Part shown: in pieces, positions 50,251 through 59,841 of the stretch
Layout of the letters: each line of letters opens with the position of its first letter
Numbering within the stretch: the stretch's first letter is position 1
Position numbers and translations under genes: made by a program
Assembly: GCA_942491665.1 (NCBI GenBank)
Contig: CALOBR010000007.1
Location: forward strand, 1 to 64,000
Reading direction: 5' to 3'
Origin: CAVQGZ01 sp942491665
Lineage (GTDB): Bacteria; Actinomycetota; Actinomycetes; Jiangellales; Jiangellaceae
Length of the DNA: 64,000 nt
The notes under the pieces: generated by a model
The model's input: the letters and a program-made list of their open reading frames with translations, nothing else
Databases searched by the model: none
What the model was told of the DNA's origin: nothing

Positions 50251-52263
50251 GTGACCTTGGCGCGGACGCTCTGGGGCTCGGTGTCGGCGGTGGACCGGTC
50301 CAAGCTCCGACACTGGTCGGCCCTGCGCCGTGGGCTCGTGGTCGTGCTCATGCTGGTGGTCGGCTCAGTCGTGGTCGACCTACCGACCGGTGCCCTGGCC
50401 AGCGTCGCGTCCTTGTATGTGGCCCTCCAGGACCGCAATGCCTCGGCGAGCTACACCTCCCGTGTCATGTTCACGCAGTCGTTGCTGTACTCCGGGGTCG
50501 TCCTCGTCGGCGGCCTGCTCGACCGCTTCTGGCCGGTCAGCGTCGTCATTCTCACCGTTGCCGCGGGGCTGTCGGGGTTGGCCGCTCACCATGACAAAGC
50601 TGTCAGTCGCATGTTTGGCGACGTCCTGCCGGTGGCCGCGTTCCTCGGCGTGACCCTCGTCCGGCCGGACGAGGCGCCGACGATGGCGCTGGCCGTCCTG
50701 CTGGGCGGGCTCGCGCAGGCGCTGTTGGCGCGACTGTGGGCGCGGATCGAGGCGGACGTGATGGAGCGGCGGCCGGTGGCCGCTGCGCTCGTGGCGGTCG
50801 CGGACCACATCGACGACGCGCTCCCGCGCGGGCGGACGACGACCGGCCGTGCGGCCGAGGACCGGCTCAGTGCGGCCCTCGCCGCCGTCTCGGTCTCCGA
50901 CCTTGGTCGGCAGCGACGGCGGCGTCTGCTCCTGCTCGTCAAGGACTCCGAGAAGCTGAGGCAGGAGGCGGGGGCCGTCCGGGTGCGGCGTGCCCTCGGT
51001 CTGCCGACCGCCGACGGTGTTCCCGCTGCTCTGGCGAACGCGTCGACCGCTCTGCGCTCAACTGCTGCCGCGCTGCGGGCCACCTCGGTCGCCGGCCGGA
51101 TGAGCGCGAAGTCCGAGGAGGCGCTCGCCGGGCTCTACCGGTGCCGCATCGAGGCCGAGCGAGTGCTTGCCAGCGAGACGGCCGACTCCACCTCGCGGTA
51201 CCTGGCTCGCCGCACCCTGCGCCTGTACCGGCACGTCGCCGCCCTCGTTGTGACCTCGGCGAACAGGACGTCGACGACACGGCGCCGCGTCGGTGACGGA
51301 GCCTCGGCCTACCTGCGACACCCCCAGCGCCGCGACCTGGTGATCGCCGGCCGGCTCGCACTGGCGACACTGCTGAGCCTAGGGATCGCCCTTCTGCTGG
51401 ACCTTCCCCACGGCGCCTGGGTGGCATCCACGACCGTGGCCCTCCTGCGCCCGGACTACCGTGCGCTGACCGCCGACACCGTCGCGCGCGCACTGGGTAC
51501 AGCCCTGGCCGTCGCCCTTGCCCTGCCTCTGGTTCTGGTCACCGGCAACAGCTCGGGCATCGACCTGCTTCTGGTGTTGGCGCTCGCCACCGCCACCTTC
51601 GCCATCGCCTCGGTCAACGAAGGTCTCTACGTGATGACCGTCAGCATGGTCACGGTGTTCACCCTCGCGGTGGTCGGCGAGGATCCCACCACCGTCGCCG
51701 TGGACCGCATCGTCGACGTCCTGCTCGGGTGTGTGTTGGCAGTCGGGTTCCTCCTCCTCATCCCGGTCACGCATGGCCGACGCCTCGCCCGCGACCTGGC
51801 CGACTACGCCGTCGCCACAGCGACGTTGATGGACGCGGTGGCCGAGAGAACAGGCGGCGCGACCCCTCGGGGCAGCAAGGCACTGCGGCGGTCCGTGCGC
51901 GAGGCTCGGGTGGCAGTCGAGCACGGCGTGGAGCTACGCGTCGTCGAGCCGCAGGGTCCCGGCATGTCGGCCGCGCTCGCCGAGAAGATCTTCGACGGCC
52001 TGCACACGACCGCGCGTGTCGGCGTCGCGGTGGACCGCTCGCTCAGACATGGCGAGTCAACCGGGCCGACGTCCGGCGAGCTGGCCCGATCGACGGCCCG
52101 CACACTGCGCCAGGTGGCTGAGACTGTCCGCGACCCGGCCGGCGCACAGACGCAGACACCGTCGGCGATCCCGCTCGACAGGGAGGACGACATCGCGGTC
52201 CTGCTCGCCCACGGGTACCGGTCCAGCCAAGCCGCGCTGCTGCTGGCCAGAACAAACACGTAG
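50251..52263 (+). CDS. FUSC family transporter
   Basis: A 670-aa membrane protein with two TM bundles, residues about 25-140 and 365-500, each followed by a helical cytoplasmic region, the YccS/AaeB-like FUSC layout. The second bundle has DLVIAGRLALATLLSLGIAL, LPHGAWVASTTVALLRPDYR (typical FUSC loop), GTALAVALALPLVLVTG and TVFTLAVVGEDP. Such proteins export aromatic acids or are of unknown substrate. The start is uncertain; GTG 50251 is taken, and GTG 50185 or GTG 50281 are alternatives. Divergent from the deacetylase. Confidence 0.88.
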   Translation: MTLARTLWGSVSAVDRSKLRHWSALRRGLVVVLMLVVGSVVVDLPTGALASVASLYVALQDRNASASYTSRVMFTQSLLYSGVVLVGGLLDRFWPVSVVILTVAAGLSGLAAHHDKAVSRMFGDVLPVAAFLGVTLVRPDEAPTMALAVLLGGLAQALLARLWARIEADVMERRPVAAALVAVADHIDDALPRGRTTTGRAAEDRLSAALAAVSVSDLGRQRRRRLLLLVKDSEKLRQEAGAVRVRRALGLPTADGVPAALANASTALRSTAAALRATSVAGRMSAKSEEALAGLYRCRIEAERVLASETADSTSRYLARRTLRLYRHVAALVVTSANRTSTTRRRVGDGASAYLRHPQRRDLVIAGRLALATLLSLGIALLLDLPHGAWVASTTVALLRPDYRALTADTVARALGTALAVALALPLVLVTGNSSGIDLLLVLALATATFAIASVNEGLYVMTVSMVTVFTLAVVGEDPTTVAVDRIVDVLLGCVLAVGFLLLIPVTHGRRLARDLADYAVATATLMDAVAERTGGATPRGSKALRRSVREARVAVEHGVELRVVEPQGPGMSAALAEKIFDGLHTTARVGVAVDRSLRHGESTGPTSGELARSTARTLRQVAETVRDPAGAQTQTPSAIPLDREDDIAVLLAHGYRSSQAALLLARTNT

Positions 52264-52386
52264 CCACCATCGAAGCCTGGCACACCCGCGCTCATCCCCG
52301 GGGGTTCACGGGGCGGCACCTGCCCGGCCGCTCATGAGCCGACAGGGCCCGCGGCAGCAGGCCGTTGATCGCGCCTCAGGAGTGGC

Positions 52387-52575
52387 TCAGACCGCAACCA
52401 TGATCAGCAGGACGACCACGACGAGCGCACCGATGATCGGCACCCAGCAGGAGGTGTACCAGCGCCCCGACCCGCCTCCTCGGGACAAGGCACCAAGGTT
52501 GCGCATGGTCACGGTGTCCGGGGTCGGGCTGCTGCCGGAGGGGCCCTCGTCGTCGTGGCCGTCGTAGCGAGCCAA
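52387..52575 (-). CDS. Small C-tail membrane protein, 62 aa
   Basis: Polar N-terminus (GHDDEGPSGSSPTPDT), then CWVPIIGALVVVVLLIMVAV as a C-terminal TM. TTG start with GGGAGG upstream. No family recognised. Confidence 0.6.
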   Translation of the reverse strand: MARYDGHDDEGPSGSSPTPDTVTMRNLGALSRGGGSGRWYTSCWVPIIGALVVVVLLIMVAV

Positions 52576-52638
52576 GGTCGTCCTCCCTACCCGGCGTCCC
52601 TCGTGTGCTCCACAGGGTCGTGGGTGGTCGAGAGCCGG

Positions 52639-53661
52639 TCAGCCGACGTCCCCCGGGTGTCGTTGCGGGTCGTCGATCGCCTGCGTCGGACCCGCCAGGG
52701 CCTCCTGCTGTCGGGCGGCCAGCGCGGTGGCCTCGTCGCGCTCGCGTCGCTCGCGTCCGAGCTGCTCGCTGCGCCGTGCCATCCGGTCGCGCATCGTCGC
52801 ACGATCGACGGGGACGGGATCGGTGGAGTCGAGGAAGTGCAGAAGGACGCGCGAGAACCGCTCTGGCTCGTCCATGTGCGGGAAGTGCCCGGATCGCTCG
52901 AACACCTCCAGGACGCTGCCCGGGATCATCTCCTGGGCCTGGTGGGCGTGGGCGACCGGGATCACGGTGTCCCTCGCCCCCCACACGATGAGGGTGGGCC
53001 GTCCCTCGGCCAGGTAGAGCAGGTCGCCGGCGTGAACCCGCTGGCCGCGCGGCTCGACAACGCTGCGCAGGGTGTGGACGAAGGCTGTCCGCGCGGTGCT
53101 GTCGGCCAGCGAGCCGTACCCGCGGGCTACCTCGGTCATCGACGGGGCGATCCCCACCGGTAGCTTGCCCAGCGCCCGAAAGATGGCCACCCCGGCGTCC
53201 CGCACGCGCGTGTGCGCGATGACGGGCAGCACGAGCTCCGAACCCGGCAGGGTCGCGGCCCGCAAGGCGAGGCTCACCTCCTGCCCCAGCCCACCGCTGG
53301 ACACCAGGGCCAGGCGGTCGCAATGCTCGTAGAACTGGTAGGCGAACTGCATGGCCACACCTCCGCCGAGGGAGTGGCCCACGACGTTGACGTGCTCGTG
53401 GCCCAGATGCTCCAGCAGGTCGCGCAGGCTGCTGGCGAACCCTCCGAGCGAGTAGTCCGCGCGGGGCTTGTCGGAGTCACCGTGGCCGAGCAGGTCTGGT
53501 GCGATGACGTGGGCGTGCTCAGCGAGGCGGGGGATCACCGGGTCCCAGGTGGAGCTGCTGCTGGTGATGCCGTGGACAAGCAGGAGAACCGGCAACGATG
53601 GGTCGCCTGCGACGCGGTAGGCCACACGATGACCGTGCAGCACGACGTCGGTCTGACGCAT
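52639..53661 (-). CDS. Alpha/beta hydrolase
   Basis: A 340-aa alpha/beta hydrolase: LLLVHGITSSSSTWDPV (oxyanion HG), PDLLGHGDSDKPRADYSLGG, nucleophile elbow VVGHSLGGG, TLIVWGARDTVIPVAHA (acid region) and SGHFPHMDEPERF (His). Close in style to lipase/esterase and haloperoxidase-like enzymes of mycobacteria. A charged, helical C-terminal extension (about 275-340, DRMARRSEQLGRERRERDEA) is unusual. Start ATG 53661 directly before the first strand. Substrate unknown. Confidence 0.9.
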   Translation of the reverse strand: MRQTDVVLHGHRVAYRVAGDPSLPVLLLVHGITSSSSTWDPVIPRLAEHAHVIAPDLLGHGDSDKPRADYSLGGFASSLRDLLEHLGHEHVNVVGHSLGGGVAMQFAYQFYEHCDRLALVSSGGLGQEVSLALRAATLPGSELVLPVIAHTRVRDAGVAIFRALGKLPVGIAPSMTEVARGYGSLADSTARTAFVHTLRSVVEPRGQRVHAGDLLYLAEGRPTLIVWGARDTVIPVAHAHQAQEMIPGSVLEVFERSGHFPHMDEPERFSRVLLHFLDSTDPVPVDRATMRDRMARRSEQLGRERRERDEATALAARQQEALAGPTQAIDDPQRHPGDVG

Positions 53662-53821
53662 CCCGCCTCCGTGGGTCGGCCTTCAGGACGGCATCGCCCC
53701 GGTGTCGACCACGGGAGCGGCTGCCCACAGCCACTGTGTCACGTCCGGCGTCGCGCAGTGACGGCAGCCGCCCGTGGCCAGGAACACGGGCCGCCCCCTG
53801 GCCGCGGGCGTCACGGCAACC

Positions 53822-55063
53822 TCAGCGGTCGACCGGTGTGCCGACCCAGAGCTGCATCTGGGCTGTGGCGGGCACGTTCGGCCCGCGAATGCCGACGAGG
53901 ACGCTGGTCTCGCCCAGGACCACGGGCATCGCGTGCGAGCCACCCCCGAGGGGGAGATCGGTGCTGATGTCCTCCCAGGCCTCACCGTCGGTGGTCACCA
54001 GCAGCGAGGTAGTGCTGTCAGCGGACTCGGCGTCGTTCTGCGACAGGCCCTCACCCACCGCCAGCAGCCCGAGGGACGATCCACGCAGCTCGCCTGGGAC
54101 CAGCTGGGACGCGGGCACAGCACTCATGTCCACCGCGGACCAGGTGCGGTCCTCAGCCAGGAGCCAGATCTGTGTCTGCCCCATGCCCTCCTCAGGCCCC
54201 GGCGCGTCGTCGCCGAACACCTGCGCGACGACCGCGAACCCGTCCTGCCATCCGGTGGACCAGCCGGTGCCGCCGCCGGCTATCACGTACTCCTCGGTGG
54301 AGGTCACCACCTGCCAGGTCTGGCCGTCGCTGGACACGGCCCCGACGAGCGGCACCGGGCCGGGAGCGCCGCCGACCGGCGTCGAGAGCAGGTACTCACC
54401 GTTCGGGTTGGCCGTCACTTCCAGTCCCATGTCCCCAGTCGTCGACAGCGGTTGCTCCACCTCTTGCCAGGTCTGCAGATCCTCGCTGAGCAGCACGACG
54501 GACGTCATGCCGGTGCCGTCTCCCATGTTGGCGGCCACCATCACCCCCGCCGGACCGGCGGCGTAGGACCCGGGCCCGAACCCCATCGAAGCCTTGCCCA
54601 GGACATCGTCGGGAAGCTGCCCACGCATCCACGTCTCACCGTCCGGTGTGTACAGGAGGTCCGGGACCGGGCTCTCGCTGCGCTCGTTCATCACGCTCGC
54701 GACGGCGCCGAAGGGGCCCCCGCTCTCCCAGACCACGCCCTCGTCGGGCCCGACGACGTCGATGTCGGCCTGGGTCCACGTCACACCGTCCGCAGACGTC
54801 ACCACCGTGAAGAGGTAGGGCATCTGCGTGCTCTCGTCCGCTCCGTGCTTCACCTCGATCGTCTGGCCCACGAACCCGTCGCCCAACGCCACCGCGCCCT
54901 CCATCTGCACGTCCAGATCGACGCTGACCCAGTCGAAGAGATCCCCGGCGACCGGCGGCTCCGCTGTCGCACCGGCCGTTGACTCCGACTCCTCGCCTCC
55001 GCAGCCGGCCATCACCACCAGCGCAGCCGCCGTGATCACACCTGCTCCTGCACGCCACCGCAT
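53822..55063 (-). CDS. BNR-like beta-propeller lipoprotein
   Basis: A 413-aa exported lipoprotein: ITAAALVVMAGC lipobox, acidic linker, then repeats of the sialidase/BNR style with xS-x-DG-x-x-W: TSADGVTWTQAD, YTPDGETWMRG, SEDLQTWQEV, SSDGQTWQVV, TTDGEAWEDI. Catalytic sialidase residues are not evident, so it is more likely a structural or binding propeller. It lies next to the giant WD40 regulator gene, same strand, 213 bp upstream-to-downstream. Confidence 0.82.
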   Translation of the reverse strand: MRWRAGAGVITAAALVVMAGCGGEESESTAGATAEPPVAGDLFDWVSVDLDVQMEGAVALGDGFVGQTIEVKHGADESTQMPYLFTVVTSADGVTWTQADIDVVGPDEGVVWESGGPFGAVASVMNERSESPVPDLLYTPDGETWMRGQLPDDVLGKASMGFGPGSYAAGPAGVMVAANMGDGTGMTSVVLLSEDLQTWQEVEQPLSTTGDMGLEVTANPNGEYLLSTPVGGAPGPVPLVGAVSSDGQTWQVVTSTEEYVIAGGGTGWSTGWQDGFAVVAQVFGDDAPGPEEGMGQTQIWLLAEDRTWSAVDMSAVPASQLVPGELRGSSLGLLAVGEGLSQNDAESADSTTSLLVTTDGEAWEDISTDLPLGGGSHAMPVVLGETSVLVGIRGPNVPATAQMQLWVGTPVDR

Positions 55064-55276
55064 GCTCCGTCACCCCCACGTCACGGCCCCGGCCACGCGG
55101 AACCTCTGCGCGGAAGGCCGCACACTTCGGTTGTACCACCGGGGGAGAACGTCAACGAGAGGACTCCGACCCATCGAGCAGGTGCCGCGACACCCGATGT
55201 CTACAGCACGGCCGAAGGGTCCGTCAGGCCCGAGTCCTCGTTGGCGGCGCATGAGCCTGACCGCGGGTTCGGTGCG

Positions 55277-58200
55277 TCATGGGCACGTCGGGGTCTGCAG
55301 GTACTCCTGGCACTCGGCGGGGGTGAGGTCGCGGGTGACGTTCGCGGAGGCGATCGCCACCAGCTCGTCCTGGTCGAGCGTCCAGACGCGCACCAACCCT
55401 TCGGTGAGGGAGTGCGTGGCCAGATGCTGCCCGTCCGGGCTGAAGTCGACGCTGCTGACCTCGCCGGGAAGCCGGGGGAGCCGCAGAACCGCCTGTCCCG
55501 TCCCGGAGTCCCACAGGCGCCCGGTCCCGTCGAAGCTGGCGGTGGCGATCCGCTGTCCGTCGGGGCTGTAGGCGACGTCCACGACTCCGGCGGCGTGGCC
55601 TTCGAGATCGAACACCCGCTCACCAGTGCCGACGTCCCACACCTGGGCTGGGCCTGCACCGTCGCCAAGGGCGAGCTGTGTCCCGTCCGGCGAGTAGACC
55701 GGACCGCTCCCGGTTCCGACGTCCCACACGTCCGTGGTGTCGGAGCGCCAGTCCCACAGCAGCAGCTGGTTGTCCGGAGTCTCGCGATCGTTGGACCGCT
55801 GCACGACGGCAATGGTGGTGCCGTCGGGGCTGAACGCGGGGTCGGTCAACCCGGTTCCCTCGGCGGCAAGAAGCTGCGCTGCCAGGCTGCCGTCCCGCTC
55901 GTAGAGATTGAGCGTGCCAGCACCACTCGCCAGCGCCACCAGAGTGCTGTCCGGGCTGACTGCGGGCTCGGCGACGTCTGCCCCCTTCGAGAACATCTCG
56001 CTGCCGTCTCGCAGGTCCCACACTTGTGCGCTCTCCGCGGTGGCGCCGGCGGCGAGCATCGCACCGTCGCTGCTCACGGCGATGCTGCGCAGGTCGTCGG
56101 CCCACGTGTCGCTCGACTCGAGACGCAGCACGTCGGTGCTGTCGGTTGTGTCCCAGACCGTGACGGTCCTGTCGTCGGTCGTTGTCGCGAGCGTGCCGTC
56201 GGGCAGGTAGGCGGCGTCACCGTAGGTGGTCGTGTTGCTCGGCAGGTTGGCCACTTCCGCGTCCCCGTCGATCCCCAGGTCCCACAGGGTGGTGGCGGTG
56301 ACGGGCCAGTCCCCGGAGACCAGGCGGGTCCCGTCCGGAGAGAAGGCAAGCCCGACGACGCCCTTCGCGGTCGAGCTGGCGGCAAGACCGAACGCCGTGC
56401 CGGCTGCTGACTCCGTCACGTCCACGACTCGGATCTCGCCGTCCAGGCCACCAGCGGCGAGTCGACGGGAGTCCGGCGTCCACGCCAAGGCACGCACCTC
56501 GGTGCCGAACTCGGCCAGCGTGTGCACGGTCTCGCCGGTCCGGGCGTCGCGGAACTGGACGGTTCCGTCGACGCTGGCGGTGGCGACCCATGCTCCGTCG
56601 GGGCTGTACTCGACGGCGGCAACGGGGCCCTCGTGACCGGGAAGGTCGTGCACCAGCTCTCCGGTCGTCGCGTCGACGACCCGCGCTGCCACGGGGACGA
56701 ACGTGCCCACGGCCACCTGCTGCCCGTCCGGGCTGATCGCCGTGTCGCGCGGCCCACCGGGGATGTCCACGGCCATGACCTCGTCACCACTCGGCACATC
56801 CATCACCCGGACAAATTCTTCCTCGCCGTACCAGGATGCGGACAGCCGGCTGGAGTCGGCGCTGAACGAAGGCCCCCATACCTCGCCGTCGCCCATCACC
56901 TCCATGACCAGCTCGCCGTCCTCGGGGTCCCACACACGCAGTGCTCCGTCGTCCCCGGCTGTGGCGAGCAACCCACTGGGGCTGAACGCGACGTCGTTGA
57001 TGTCGATCTCGTGGCCGACGAACGACAGCACCGACTCGCCGGTCTCGGCATCGCGCAGGTCGACCAACCCTGAGTCCTCGGGGCCCTCGGTGACGAACAC
57101 GTCGCCTGTCGGGCTCCAGACCACGTTGCCACCGAGCTCGGGGACGACGCGCTCGATCCTGGAGGCAACGACAGCGCCGTGCAGTGCCTCGACCGCCTCA
57201 CGCGACGGCTCGTCCGATGCTTGCTGCGAGGTCTGGGCCGCCTGTAGTGCCAACAGCACGGCGAGCTCGGGGTCCGTGGGTGCCGCGGCGCGTGACGCCG
57301 CGGCGAGCTCGCGTACCTGCGCGCCAAGGGCGGCGGCGTCGGCGCGTTGGCCCTCACGCACCGCCAGCGCACCGGCCACCAGAGCCACGACCAGAAGCGC
57401 GGCCACGCCCACCAGCGACCCTCGCAGGCGGCGGTTGGCCCGCGTCTTCTCGGCCAGGCGCTGCTCGGCCGACCGCGACTCCGCCTCGGCGAGGTCGCGT
57501 CCCGCGTCGAGATAGGCCTGCTCGATAGGGGTCAGCTCCGCGGTGGTGTGGGCACGCCAGTCCAGCGCCCGGGCCAGCCGGGTCCCTCGGTACAGCTCGC
57601 TGGTGGGGCGGCCCATGGCCTCCCACGAGTCGGCTGCCACCGTCAGGTGCCGGAGAATCCGCTGTCCGTCGACGTCCTCGTCGAGCCAGCTGCGCAACCG
57701 CGGCCATGCCCCGACGAGGGACTCGTGTGCGAGCTCCACCGTCTCGCCGTCGCTGGTGACAAGTCGTGCCGCCACCAGGGTCTCGAGCAGGGACTCCCGC
57801 TCGCTGCTCCCGGCCACGGCCCGGTGGGTGACCGGGCTGCGCACTGCTTGGCCGTCGGGACTGGCGGTCACCAGGCGCAGCATCAGGTCTCGGAGGGCCT
57901 GCTGCTGACCGGCAGAAAGATGCTGGAACAGCGTCTCAGCGCTCTGGGTGACTGCTTCCCGGATCCCGCCCGTGGCGCGATAGCCGTCGACGGTCAACGT
58001 GCGTCCTTCTCGGTTCTCCCAGGTCTGCGCGAGGGCGTGCGACAGCAGGGGGAGCGCTCCGGGTTCCCCGGCCACCTCCTGGAGCAGGTCCACCAGGCCC
58101 GGCTCCAGCAGCAGCCCTGCCCGGTGCGCGGGACCCTCGATCGCGGCGCGGAGGTCCTCGTCGCTCATCTCGCCGAGCAGGTACAGGCCGCGCTCGACGA

Positions 58201-59407
58201 GCCGGGCGAACCCGCCATGCCCGCTCAGCAGACCGAGCCGGTCGGCGCGCAGCGCCACCACGACACCGGCCCCGGAGTCCGCGTGCCCCACGAGGGTGTC
58301 GAGGAACGACTCGCGTTCCCGCGCGTCCTGGCACACCGTGACGACCTCTTCGAGCTGGTCCACGACAAGCACCGTCGAGGTGCGCAGCACGCTGGCCTCG
58401 GCCAGGGCCTGCATGGGATGCGCACCCGGGGTCACCACGGCGACGTCGCGGCCGTCGCGGACGAGTCCAGCCCCGACTCCCGCCCGCACGAGCGACGACT
58501 TGCCCGACCCGGACGGGCCGACGACGGCGAGCACGTGCTGGCGGCTCAGGACGTCCCGACACGCTGCGGCGGCGGCGTCACGGCCGAAGTAGTCCTCCGA
58601 GTCGTGCACGTCGTAGGGCAGCAGCCCTCGGTAGGGGCACTCCCCGGACGCGGCCGCAGGGTCCCGGTCGGGGAGCAGGGTCGGGTCTTGCTGCAGGATC
58701 GCCTGCTCCACGGCCACCAGCTCGGGGCCAGGGTCCAGACCCAGCTCGGCGACCAGCACTGCTCGTGCGCGCTGGATGGTGGCCAGCGCCTCACCCTGAC
58801 TCCCTGCCTGGTACTGCGCCCGGGCCAGCAGCCCCCATCGCTGCTCGCGCAGCGGCTGCTCGGCGACCAGCGCCGCCGCCTCCGGCAGCACCTCCCGCCA
58901 GCCACCCGTCTGCAGCGACGCGTCCACGCGCAGCTCCTCGGCGTCACGACGCAGCTCCTCCAGCCGCTGCGCGGCTGCGGTGCCCGGTTCCCAACCGTCC
59001 AGCTCGGCGAATGCCGCACCGTGCCAGAGGCCGAGCGCGTCGGCCAGGGTGAACTGCGCTCGCTCCGGCTCTCCCAGGGCCAGCAGCTCGCGCCCTCGCT
59101 TCACCGCACGCTCGAAGCGGACCGCGTCGATGTCGTCCGCCGCCACCGTCAGCGCGTACCCGTGCCCACTGGTTCGGACGGCCTCCGGGCCGAGCACCTT
59201 GCGGATGCGCACCATGCAGCTCTGAATCACCTTCGGCCACGTCGCCGGTGGCGACTCGGCCCACAACGCGTCGGCCAGCTGGTCTGCGCTCACTGGCTCG
59301 CCCGGCCGCGTCACCAGGGCCGCGAGCACCACACGGTCCCGCGGAGCGAGCATCTCGCCGTCGCCGACGCCGTCCACCGACAGCGGGCCCAGCACCTTCA
59401 CGCGCAC
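55277..59407 (-). CDS. Membrane BTAD/winged-helix - STAND NTPase - WD40 regulator (module 2)
   Basis: A 1376-aa paralogue of 284-4453 with the same order: winged helix (1-92), BTAD (93-240), CPYRGLLPY, P-loop GPSGSGKS at 297-304, Walker B LVVDQLEE near 347, arm region, hydrophobic segment near 660-682 preceded by TRANRRLRGSL, then WD40 repeats and the closing LTPAECQEYL and CP. Divergence is spread over the whole length, denser in the propeller loops, which suggests similar mechanism but a different ligand. The start is GTG 59407 (VRVKVLGPLSVDG). A secreted Cys-pair protein is encoded divergently, separated by a conserved spacer. This copy sits in stable-looking chromosome and is possibly the older one. 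Confidence 0.9.
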   Translation of the reverse strand: MRVKVLGPLSVDGVGDGEMLAPRDRVVLAALVTRPGEPVSADQLADALWAESPPATWPKVIQSCMVRIRKVLGPEAVRTSGHGYALTVAADDIDAVRFERAVKRGRELLALGEPERAQFTLADALGLWHGAAFAELDGWEPGTAAAQRLEELRRDAEELRVDASLQTGGWREVLPEAAALVAEQPLREQRWGLLARAQYQAGSQGEALATIQRARAVLVAELGLDPGPELVAVEQAILQQDPTLLPDRDPAAASGECPYRGLLPYDVHDSEDYFGRDAAAAACRDVLSRQHVLAVVGPSGSGKSSLVRAGVGAGLVRDGRDVAVVTPGAHPMQALAEASVLRTSTVLVVDQLEEVVTVCQDARERESFLDTLVGHADSGAGVVVALRADRLGLLSGHGGFARLVERGLYLLGEMSDEDLRAAIEGPAHRAGLLLEPGLVDLLQEVAGEPGALPLLSHALAQTWENREGRTLTVDGYRATGGIREAVTQSAETLFQHLSAGQQQALRDLMLRLVTASPDGQAVRSPVTHRAVAGSSERESLLETLVAARLVTSDGETVELAHESLVGAWPRLRSWLDEDVDGQRILRHLTVAADSWEAMGRPTSELYRGTRLARALDWRAHTTAELTPIEQAYLDAGRDLAEAESRSAEQRLAEKTRANRRLRGSLVGVAALLVVALVAGALAVREGQRADAAALGAQVRELAAASRAAAPTDPELAVLLALQAAQTSQQASDEPSREAVEALHGAVVASRIERVVPELGGNVVWSPTGDVFVTEGPEDSGLVDLRDAETGESVLSFVGHEIDINDVAFSPSGLLATAGDDGALRVWDPEDGELVMEVMGDGEVWGPSFSADSSRLSASWYGEEEFVRVMDVPSGDEVMAVDIPGGPRDTAISPDGQQVAVGTFVPVAARVVDATTGELVHDLPGHEGPVAAVEYSPDGAWVATASVDGTVQFRDARTGETVHTLAEFGTEVRALAWTPDSRRLAAGGLDGEIRVVDVTESAAGTAFGLAASSTAKGVVGLAFSPDGTRLVSGDWPVTATTLWDLGIDGDAEVANLPSNTTTYGDAAYLPDGTLATTTDDRTVTVWDTTDSTDVLRLESSDTWADDLRSIAVSSDGAMLAAGATAESAQVWDLRDGSEMFSKGADVAEPAVSPDSTLVALASGAGTLNLYERDGSLAAQLLAAEGTGLTDPAFSPDGTTIAVVQRSNDRETPDNQLLLWDWRSDTTDVWDVGTGSGPVYSPDGTQLALGDGAGPAQVWDVGTGERVFDLEGHAAGVVDVAYSPDGQRIATASFDGTGRLWDSGTGQAVLRLPRLPGEVSSVDFSPDGQHLATHSLTEGLVRVWTLDQDELVAIASANVTRDLTPAECQEYLQTPTCP

Positions 59408-59535
59408 AGGGCGAGAGTCACGGAATCATCCGTGCTCGTCAACACCATGTTTGCCGCAGCGATACCGGGCGCTGCCCCGCCGACACCGCCCTGCGGGACA
59501 ACAGCCACGTCTGATTCCGCAGAAGGAGGATCACC
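59408..59535. promoter_or_regulatory. Shared divergent promoter region, module 2
   Basis: Counterpart of 4454-4581. GTGCTCGTCAACACCATGTT is identical in both. GCGATAC (59459-59465) and CCGACAC (59480-59486) keep the 21-bp spacing, followed by GCGGGACAACAGC. Conservation of a non-coding spacer between paralogous modules supports an operator recognised by the winged-helix domain. Confidence 0.6.
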
Positions 59536-59775
59536 ATGGCTACCACCGCCATCACCCGCAAGACGATCGCACGGGCCGCGGCAGTCGCTCTCGTCGTGGG
59601 CGCGCTGGCCTCGCCGGCCGGCGCCGCCGGCGCGGACGACGCCGCCCGGCAGGTCAGCCCGGCCACTGCCGAGCGGTTGTCCCTGGCGTGCATCGACGGC
59701 GCACCGACGACCCCCGACTCCCACGAGCGCTGGGTCGCCTCCTGCCACGAGCACGCGGCCGCTGGGCTGAGCTGA
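59536..59775 (+). CDS. Small secreted Cys-pair protein (module 2)
   Basis: A 79-aa paralogue of the protein at 4582-4815. Signal peptide about 1-33 (TIARAAAVALVVGALASPAG), then RQVSPATAERLSLA, the invariant CIDGAPTTPDSHERWVASC, and HEHAAAGLS. GAAGGAGGATCACC precedes the ATG. The exported part is about 45 aa with two Cys 17 residues apart. It faces the giant regulator gene. Confidence 0.85.
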   Translation: MATTAITRKTIARAAAVALVVGALASPAGAAGADDAARQVSPATAERLSLACIDGAPTTPDSHERWVASCHEHAAAGLS

Positions 59776-59841
59776 CCCGACGCAGACGAGGCGTTCCGGG
59801 CGACCGGGGCGGCGCCTGCACCAGGCCGCCGTCCCGGTCGC

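Noticed and set aside
57347..59770. An 807-codon plus-strand open frame antisense to the second giant regulator
   Set aside because: Low-complexity antisense shadow; the minus-strand gene has complete domains.
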